DNA of 64,000 bases from Streptomyces chrestomyceticus JCM 4735 (lineage in GTDB: Bacteria > Actinomycetota > Actinomycetes > Streptomycetales > Streptomycetaceae): positions 434,001-498,000 of the forward strand of contig NZ_BHZC01000001.1 in the NCBI RefSeq assembly GCF_003865135.1, in the 5' to 3' direction. This document shows, piece by piece, positions 58,343-64,000 of this stretch. The position numbers and the translations under genes are program-made. Position 1 is the stretch's first letter, and every line of letters starts with the position of its first letter. The notes under the pieces are model-generated. The model was given only the letters and a program-made list of their open reading frames with translations, was not told where the DNA came from and did not search any database.

Positions 58343-58743
58343 TGCTTCGGGCCTCCGGCCGGCGGGGCGGATCTGCCAGCCGGAGGTTGGCGGCGGTCGT
58401 CGCGGTCCGCTTGGGCCCTGGCCGGCAGCCGGTACGCCTCGGCTCGGGCATGTGCGCCGCGACCGTACTGCGACTTACCGGTGTCCGGGCCGGAAGGCAC
58501 CGGTCCGTTCACGCTCGGCGGGTGCGCGCCGACGGGCTGCCGGAGCCCGCTGATCACCATACCGACGAACAGCAGATACCCGAGGCAGGCGCAGCCCACG
58601 GCCAGCGCCACGCATTGCAGCGTCCGCGTGCGCCAGCTCGACCGGGCGATGAAGACGGGATGCCGGGGAAGGACGGCTTCGGGACGCCGCGCCGCCGGGG
58701 CCACGCGAGGCGCCGCGCCCTGATGCGGCAAGCGCTGCGTCAT
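58339..58743 (-). CDS. Small membrane protein leading the glycan operon (134 aa)
   Basis: One helix (CVALAVGCACLGYLLFVGMV) lies between a basic cytosolic head and a polar, Arg/Pro-rich tail. The stop overlaps the next start (GTGA at 58339-58342), so it is coupled to the NodB/GT2 gene. It may be an accessory factor of the glycosyltransferase. The ATG at 58743 has a weak ribosome site. Confidence 0.75.
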   Translation of the reverse strand: MTQRLPHQGAAPRVAPAARRPEAVLPRHPVFIARSSWRTRTLQCVALAVGCACLGYLLFVGMVISGLRQPVGAHPPSVNGPVPSGPDTGKSQYGRGAHARAEAYRLPARAQADRDDRRQPPAGRSAPPAGGPKQ

Positions 58744-59499
58744 GTCCCACCCTGTTTGCCGCGCCGGGTACTGCTCCCCGCGCGCAGGGGGTACGGACGA
58801 CAATCGCCCGTCGTGCGGTGTGCTGGCTATGTGGGGGATGCCCTGCACTGGTGCTCCTGATCTGCGGCCGCGCACGCGCGACTCTTTATGTGTGGGGGAT
58901 ACGGACCCGGGGGTCCGCTGTACTGCCCGTGAGACGTGGGAGCCGCATCCCGGTGCCCGGCGCGTACGGACGTTTCCCGTACGTGCGCATGCTGTGCGCC
59001 CTTCCCGGGTGGGGCCGGGAAGGGCGCGCGTACACATGTGCCCTCACAGGGCCAGGAGGACAGGGTGCAGCCCTCAGTGATCACGCAGCCCCCCGACCCT
59101 ACTCGCGCACCTGGGTGGCACGGCAACAGATCATTCCGGCCTTCACCTCGCGATAAACGACATCTACCTCGTTGAAATCCCGAGCACACTCGACGTCGCG
59201 ACGCGCTCCGTCCTTGCCTGATCTCCTGATCGAGAACGCGTATGGGCGAGCCCGGCCCGATTTACCGCCAGGCGCTCGCCCACTCGATGACCGATGCCCA
59301 AGGCGAGGCTCAGCGACCTCGACCGTGCCCACGATCGTCTCGCCCGCGGAGATACCGCGATCGGTCAACTCGGTGACGGCGAGTACGGGCAACTGCTCAG
59401 AGAAGGGCCGGCCCGGCCGGCGCATCATCTGTCGACGCATGATCGGCCTCAGGCTGGGTGAACTCTCGCTGTGCGGTCCTGTCCATCGTCACCGGGCCC
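58744..59499. other. Long non-coding or decayed region
   Basis: No gene is supported in about 750 bases. The left part must hold the glycan-operon promoter and contains two similar segments (TATGTGGGGGAT near 58829 and TATGTGTGGGGGAT near 58888). A leftward open frame (59099-59440) reads PVLAVTELTDRGISAGETIV but has no family and odd composition, and could be the remains of another gene next to the decayed amidohydrolase. Confidence 0.45.
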
Positions 59500-60388
59500 G
59501 CCTCCGCCGTTGACAGCTACAAGCCGACGCACATCCGGACCATACGCGGACCGCCGCTCCCCCAGCGTCCGAGACAAGCGCCAACGCAGCAGGTCAGCGC
59601 CCCCTGAGTGCCGTACCACCAACAATGGAAGTTCGATCGAATACGGTCCGTTACCGAGCGCTGCAAACCGGCGGTGCGGGAATGACTGTCGGCTCGGTCC
59701 AGCCAGAACAGCAGCATCTCTCCCCAGTGACCGAGCACGATCTGGAGCTCGGGGTGACGGTCGAACGTTCCCCGCAGGATCAGCCGCAGTGCCACTGTCG
59801 CGGCGTCCATGTGCCATCCCCACCCGTAGGTGGCGAGGGCGAGATCGGTCATGGGGTCGAACCCGCGATAGGAGGCGTCACGGATGGCCGCAGAGGGCAG
59901 TTGGGGGTGGAGGAAGACCGGCTGACCGAGTTGCGACGCGACGGAGAAGAAGTCGTCGTAGGCGAGGTCGTCGAGGAACAGGTCTCCTGACCGGCAGAAC
60001 ACCATAACGCCTACGTGCCCTGTCCCCGCAGCTCTTTCGAGTTCGCCCGCAGTGTCCCTCGGTGACGCCATGGGCAGCGTGGCCAGCGAGCGAAAGCGGT
60101 CCGGATGCCGGGCGACGGCTGCTGCGGCCGTGTCGTTCGCAGCCCGGCTCAGCGGCAAAGCCTCCTTGGGCGGTAGCGGCTGGGTTCCCGGCGGGGTCAG
60201 GCGAGTATCGACACATCAATGCCCTGGGCATCCATGGCTGCCGTACGGCCGTCCCCCAGATCCTCCAGACGGTGCTGATTGTCGCCCGTCTCATTGAAGA
60301 TCAGGCTTTCGTCGGGATGCCGGACGGCGCGAAGAGCGGGCGTCAAGTCCGGCATGACCCAGTGTGTTTCGATATCGAAGAGAGGCAT
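59500..60388 (-). pseudogene. Decayed amidohydrolase (Amidohydro_2 type)
   Basis: The start (PLFDIETHWVMPDLTPALRA) and a long second frame (LSRAANDTAAAAVARHPDRF, LATLPMASP, GVMVFCRSGDLFLDDLAYDD, PVFLHPQLPS, VLGHWGEMLLFWLDR) match the ACMSD/resorcylate decarboxylase type. A one-base loss near 60194-60200 joins them. Near 59610-59630 the frame is lost again; a neighbouring frame gives GGADLLRWRLSRTLGERR, so the C-terminal active-site part is damaged. Several breaks make real decay likely here. Confidence 0.75.
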
Positions 60389-60544
60389 GAGAGGGGGATA
60401 TGGTCCTCATCTGTGCGGTCTTTCGGGCGAGGGCGACCGTTTCGCGTGAGGTGGGCGGGCGAGCGGTAGCCAGGGGTTACGAGGAGGCCGGAGAGATACG
60501 AGTGGTGGCCCACCGGTAAGTTCCCGCGGGCCGATTGACGGGGT

Positions 60545-61261
60545 TTACCAGGGCACGGTCCGGCCCCAACGGTCCAGATACTCCAAACCGGGCGTTCCCA
60601 GCTTGGACAGCAGGACATCCACCAACAGCGGGACGCTCTCTTCAACGGTGTACGGTGCGTCCGGCCCTCCGAGCGCGGTGCGAATCCAGCCTGGGGCGAG
60701 GAGGACGAAGCCGCGCTGCGTCTCGGACTGCCGGACCGCGAAGCTGCGCATGAACATGTTCAGCGCCGCTTTGCTTCCGCGATAGACCTCGCGGCCTGCG
60801 GTCGTGTTGTTCGTCATGCTGCCTTGACCGGACGACATCACTCCGATGAGCCCGGTGGGAGAGACGAGGTCTTCGAGCGCTTCGATGGCGCGCATGGGGC
60901 TCAGGGCATTGGTGACCATCACCTCGATGAAATCGGCTGTCGGAACCGCGCCGATCGGGGTCGGTTCGTTGTTCGTGGTGCCTGCGTTGACGAAGAGCAG
61001 GTCGAGCCGACGTTGCGCGAGGCGTTCTCGCAGGGGTGCCAGTTGTCCGGGCTCGTTGATGTCGAGGTGCTCGATGGTGAGGCGTCCGTCGGCCCGGCCC
61101 GCGAGATCGTGCAGAGGTGTGTGGGCGGTGGTGTCGCGGACCGTGCCGAGGACGTTCCAGCCCCTGTCCAGGAATTCGGCTGCCATCGCACTACCGAGTC
61201 CGCGTGAAGCCCCGATGATGAGAGCGGTCGGCGTGCTCTGACCGTTATCAGTCGATGACAT
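60545..61261 (-). CDS. Short-chain dehydrogenase/reductase (238 aa)
   Basis: The cofactor motif ALIIGASRGLGSAMAAEF, LFVNAGTTN, catalytic Ser in MSSGQGS and YRGSKAAL (Tyr-x3-Lys) are present, so an active SDR is expected. The substrate is unknown. The ATG at 61261 has GGAG upstream. It is divergent from a tandem Lrp-type regulator (170-base gap), a likely controller. Codon use is slightly less biased than in the core. Confidence 0.93.
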   Translation of the reverse strand: MSSTDNGQSTPTALIIGASRGLGSAMAAEFLDRGWNVLGTVRDTTAHTPLHDLAGRADGRLTIEHLDINEPGQLAPLRERLAQRRLDLLFVNAGTTNNEPTPIGAVPTADFIEVMVTNALSPMRAIEALEDLVSPTGLIGVMSSGQGSMTNNTTAGREVYRGSKAALNMFMRSFAVRQSETQRGFVLLAPGWIRTALGGPDAPYTVEESVPLLVDVLLSKLGTPGLEYLDRWGRTVPW

Positions 61262-61430
61262 CCGGCGTCATCTCCGTTCCTTACGTGGTGGGCTCTTGGT
61301 GTGTCACCGAGACCTGAAGGTGGCATCGGCGGGTGGCACTGCTGTGGCCGGTCCGCGCCGTGCGTGATCAGTGTGTCCACCGGGCTGTCGGTGGAGCGAG
61401 CCGAAGGGGCGGGTTTGTAGGGTTCCTCGT

Positions 61431-62477
61431 ATGACAGGCGTAGCTACGTCGGAATCCCACGCCCTTCAGCCAGACGATGTGCGAATCATTCGTGCGCTGC
61501 AGATCGCTCCGCGGGCTTCCTTCTCCTCGATGGCGGTCGCGCTCGGTCTCACCGAAAGCGCCGTCAACCGCCGGTACCGCCGCCTGCGCGCCGACGGCGT
61601 CATTCGCGTCGCCGGCATGCTCAATCCGGGGGCGCTGGGACAGAGCCGGTGGCTGGTGCGGCTCCGCTGCCGTCCCGGCAGCGCCGCAGCGATCGCCGAC
61701 GCGCTCGCCAAGCGCGACGATGTCAATTGGGTCGCCCTGAGTGCGGCAGGTTGCGAAATCACCTGCGCGACCCAGTCACGGACGCGCGAACAGCGCGAGA
61801 ATCTGCTCGGCCAACGGCTTCCGCGCACTGCGGCGGTGCTCGACATCAACGCCTTCGCGATGTTGCGTCAGTTCGTAGGGGGCCGCGGCCACTACTGGAC
61901 CGCCCTGCACGGCGTGTTGACCCCGGAGCAGGAAGCCATGCTCGGGAGCGACGGCTCCCCTTTCGCCGAAGTCCCCGTGGTCACTCGCGATCCCGCGCAC
62001 CTCACCGATGAGGACGAGCGGATTCTCGACGCCCTTGCCGCAGACGGCCGCGCCAGCTTCGTCGACCTCGCCGCAGCGGCGGACTCCACCCCGGGACGAG
62101 TGTCACGCCGTCTCGACGCCTTGCTCCGGCGCCGCGTCGTCCACATCGACGTCGAGATCGCCGCGGCCGCTCTGGGATATCACGCCAGAGCGAACCTGTG
62201 GCTGCGCGTGCATCCGTCGGCGGTGAAGACGGTCGGACGCATGCTCGCGGAGGAACCCGAGATCGCCTTCGCCGCGGCCGTCTCCGGGCCCTACAACGTG
62301 CACGCCGTCGCGCACTGCCGGGATCTCGACGAGCTGTTCGAGTTCACGTCCGATCGCATCGGCTCCATGGCAGGCCTGCAGAGCATGGAGGTCTCGCCTG
62401 TACTCCAGCACATCAAGCAGGCCGGCACGCTGCTGTCCGGCGATCGCCTCATCGATCCGTCGCGCAGGAGGGCGTGA
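61431..62477 (+). CDS. Tandem Lrp/AsnC-family regulator (348 aa)
   Basis: Two full Lrp units are fused. HTH 1 is DVRIIRALQIAPRASFSSMA, then LTESAVNRRYRRLRADG. HTH 2 is DERILDALAADGRASFVDLA, then TPGRVSRRLDALLRRR. Each is followed by an AsnC-type ligand domain (the second with FAAAVSGPYNVHAVAHC). Such double Lrp proteins could act as self-contained pseudo-dimers. Its orientation opposite the SDR gene suggests that gene is a target. The ATG at 61431 is taken because the upstream frame is shadow-like. Confidence 0.9.
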   Translation: MTGVATSESHALQPDDVRIIRALQIAPRASFSSMAVALGLTESAVNRRYRRLRADGVIRVAGMLNPGALGQSRWLVRLRCRPGSAAAIADALAKRDDVNWVALSAAGCEITCATQSRTREQRENLLGQRLPRTAAVLDINAFAMLRQFVGGRGHYWTALHGVLTPEQEAMLGSDGSPFAEVPVVTRDPAHLTDEDERILDALAADGRASFVDLAAAADSTPGRVSRRLDALLRRRVVHIDVEIAAAALGYHARANLWLRVHPSAVKTVGRMLAEEPEIAFAAAVSGPYNVHAVAHCRDLDELFEFTSDRIGSMAGLQSMEVSPVLQHIKQAGTLLSGDRLIDPSRRRA

Positions 62478-62705
62478 TGCGTCGTCCCTGTTCCGGCGCG
62501 CCTCCGACTCGACGCAGGGGCTGGCCGCACCCCGGAGACCCGGAGCCAGGCACAGGCTCCGTTCGTACCGTTCCGCGCCGCCTGATGCCAAGGAGCCGGT
62601 GTGCGCTCACCTCCTCGCTGGGCCGACGAACGCCCCGTCCGGCAGACAGACCAGCGGCATTCGTCGCTGCGGTGATGGGCCGGTCAGGTGAGGCATGATC
62701 GATGG

Positions 62706-63128
62706 ATGAGACGGCATCTGGGACTGGTGACCGTGGTGGTGCGCGACTACGACGCGGCCATCGCGTTCTACGTGGAGGTGCTCGGCTTTGAGCTGCGCGA
62801 GGACACCTGGCTCGGCGAGGGGAAGCGCTGGGTGGTGGTCGCCCCGCCCGGAGCGGAGACGGCGGTGCTGCTCGCGCGTGCCGTCACCCCGGAGCAGGAA
62901 GGCCGGGTCGGGGACCAGACCGGTGGCCGGGTCGGCATGTTCCTGTACACCGATGACTTCGATGGTGACTACGAACGTCTGCGTGTGGCCGGGGCCTGGT
63001 TCGAAGAACCCCCTCGCCGCGAGCCCTACGGCACCGTGGCCGTCTTCCAAGATCTGTACGGGAATCGCTGGGACCTGCTCCAGCCTCAGGACAACGACGC
63101 CTGCGTGGTCATCTCCGGCCAGACCTGA
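62706..63128 (+). CDS. VOC-family (glyoxalase/bleomycin-resistance-type) protein (140 aa)
   Basis: Paired modules are clear: LGLVTVVVRDYDAAIAFYVEVLGF, RWVVVAPPGAETAVLL, VGMFLYTDDFDGDYERL and VAVFQDLYGNRWDLLQP (with metal-type Asp/Asn instead of the usual Glu). GTG 62688 in the same frame is an alternative start. It may be a stand-alone lyase or drug-binding protein. It is intact between decayed neighbours. Confidence 0.88.
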   Translation: MRRHLGLVTVVVRDYDAAIAFYVEVLGFELREDTWLGEGKRWVVVAPPGAETAVLLARAVTPEQEGRVGDQTGGRVGMFLYTDDFDGDYERLRVAGAWFEEPPRREPYGTVAVFQDLYGNRWDLLQPQDNDACVVISGQT

Positions 63129-63213
63129 TCGCCCGCCGCCAGCCCCTGACGTGAACTCACGCCCACTGAAACTCTGCGAGCATGCATTCAGGCTGCCTGA
63201 CTTCGCCGCATCC

Positions 63214-63633
63214 TCATGGCGATTGCCTGCTCGGCGAGACGCCCCGGGCGAGGGCCGCGGAGAGCGTGGGGCGGGCATCGTCCACGTACTGGAGGAGGCT
63301 GTGGCACAGCACCACGTTGAATTCCCCGGTGGCAAGGCCGACGGGCAGCGCATGCACATCGGCCCGGACGCAGGTGATCAGCTCCGTCAGGCCGCTCGCC
63401 TCGGCCCGCTCAACCGCCGCGGCGAGCATCGCGGGCGCGTAGTCGACGGTCGTGACGCGGTGCCCGCGAGCGGCCAGGCGTACGGCATCGCCGCCGTCCC
63501 CGCCCGGCAGGCCCTCAAGGTGGCGGCCCAGGTTCGCTTCAGCCAGCGCGTAGCGCAGACGACCCCCGGGTGCCTCCTGCCACTCCCGCCAGGCAGACAT
63601 CGCCGTGTTGAACTTCTCCGCAGACTCACACAT
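63214..63633 (-). pseudogene. Truncated SAM-dependent methyltransferase
   Basis: GGRLRYALAEANLGRHLEG, DAVRLAARGHRVTTVDYAPA and VVLCHSLLQYVDDARPTLSA are typical of class I methyltransferases of this type. The glycine-rich SAM loop is shortened (PGGDGGD without the usual VLDVGGG) and the protein stops soon after the YVDD motif, with about 100 C-terminal residues missing. The gene is therefore probably inactive. The start could be at 63633 or 63600. Confidence 0.65.
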
Positions 63634-64000
63634 CCAGTGACGACAGCGGTCAGCAGTACGCGCGGCATGTACGACGACTTCGAGAGCGTCAGCCATCCGC
63701 GGCAACCATGCTCAGCACGGCTGGCGGCCGGACGGTGCACGTCGCCAAGGGCCGATGGGCGACGACTACATCAGACTTCAGCCGCCGAAAATCGGCCCCA
63801 CATACCTATGAGGGCCACCGGAGCCGCTCGGTCTCAGGTCATTGCGGCGCCCCGGGCGGTGCGGGGCATCTGACTCGTCCGGCCGCCTGGGGCGCTCCAC
63901 TCAAGCGCCTCCGTCCTGCAGTGACGCCTGAGGGGCTGACGTCCGAGAATCTGCGTGGACGCACTCGGCTGATCGGCCCGCTATGGGGCCACCGTGCGGA
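63634..64000. other. Right end of the window, no gene recognised
   Basis: Open frames on both strands lack ribosome sites and recognisable motifs. A gene may enter from the right edge, but no coding signal is convincing. Confidence 0.4.

Noticed and set aside
59099..59440. Minus-strand 113-codon open frame
   Set aside because: No ribosome site, no family and mixed composition; kept only as a possible remnant within the non-coding entry.

Overview
The window is high-GC actinobacterial DNA, almost certainly a Streptomyces chromosome. The evidence is strong G/C bias at third codon positions, many GTG and TTG starts with GGAGG-type ribosome sites, and families typical of the genus: RbpA, a MocR/YczE pair, the DUF6230-DUF6114 pair, FxsA, polyprenol-phosphate mannose synthase and Lnt, F420-dependent oxidoreductases, and a chitinase with a DasR-like site. 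The rbpA-fxsA-ppm-lnt order matches the conserved Streptomyces core chromosome. I cannot name the species.

Layout. 1-6.3 kb: small hypothetical genes, a stand-alone MbtH-like gene and a three-gene leftward operon (P-loop STAND-like NTPase, 80-aa linker protein, membrane-anchored periplasmic-binding-protein-like sensor). 6.3-9.7 kb: an HTH protein, a PAS-PAS-SpoIIE-HATPase regulator with a recent internal duplication, and a degenerate cold-shock protein. 9.8-14 kb: a TetR/epoxide hydrolase divergon with two matching operators, then a leftward transporter-AAC(3)-AAC(6')-like run. 14.3-19.4 kb: a small membrane protein with an FtsK-like protein lacking the P-loop lysine, a frameshifted HAD-like gene, and the MocR/YczE divergon. 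19.6-31.2 kb: conserved core housekeeping (LLM oxidoreductases, GDPD, rbpA with a sigma-R promoter, fxsA, ppm, lnt, amidohydrolase, Lrp). 31.4-36.5 kb: APH-like kinase, DUF7064-like protein, threonine-synthase-like enzyme and acyl-CoA dehydrogenase. 37-43 kb: secreted chitinase, an orphan three-repeat type I-E CRISPR array, a Tat-exported beta-propeller lactonase-like protein and a secreted PA14-GH2 glycosidase. 43.3-51.8 kb: a lipoprotein, the TetR/DUF6230/DUF6114 module, and a GAF regulator with aldehyde dehydrogenase. 51.9-54.3 kb: a small lower-GC island with an integrase fossil, a large membrane protein and an IS5-type transposase fragment. 54.7-58.7 kb: LCP ligase, a NodB-like/GT2 fusion and a small membrane protein, probably an exopolysaccharide or wall-glycopolymer operon. 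59-64 kb: gene decay (amidohydrolase and methyltransferase remnants) around an intact SDR, a tandem Lrp regulator and a VOC protein.

Several otherwise good genes (yczE, the lipoprotein, the deacetylase-GT2 fusion, the GAF regulator, the HAD-like gene and the amidohydrolase) are interrupted by net 1- or 2-base losses, three of them in G/C homopolymers. This suggests either residual sequencing error or real decay, and each should be checked before being called a pseudogene. The most interesting items are the NTPase/PBP triad, the orphan CRISPR array, the aminoglycoside-acetyltransferase pair with its transporter, and the hidden integrase fossil.
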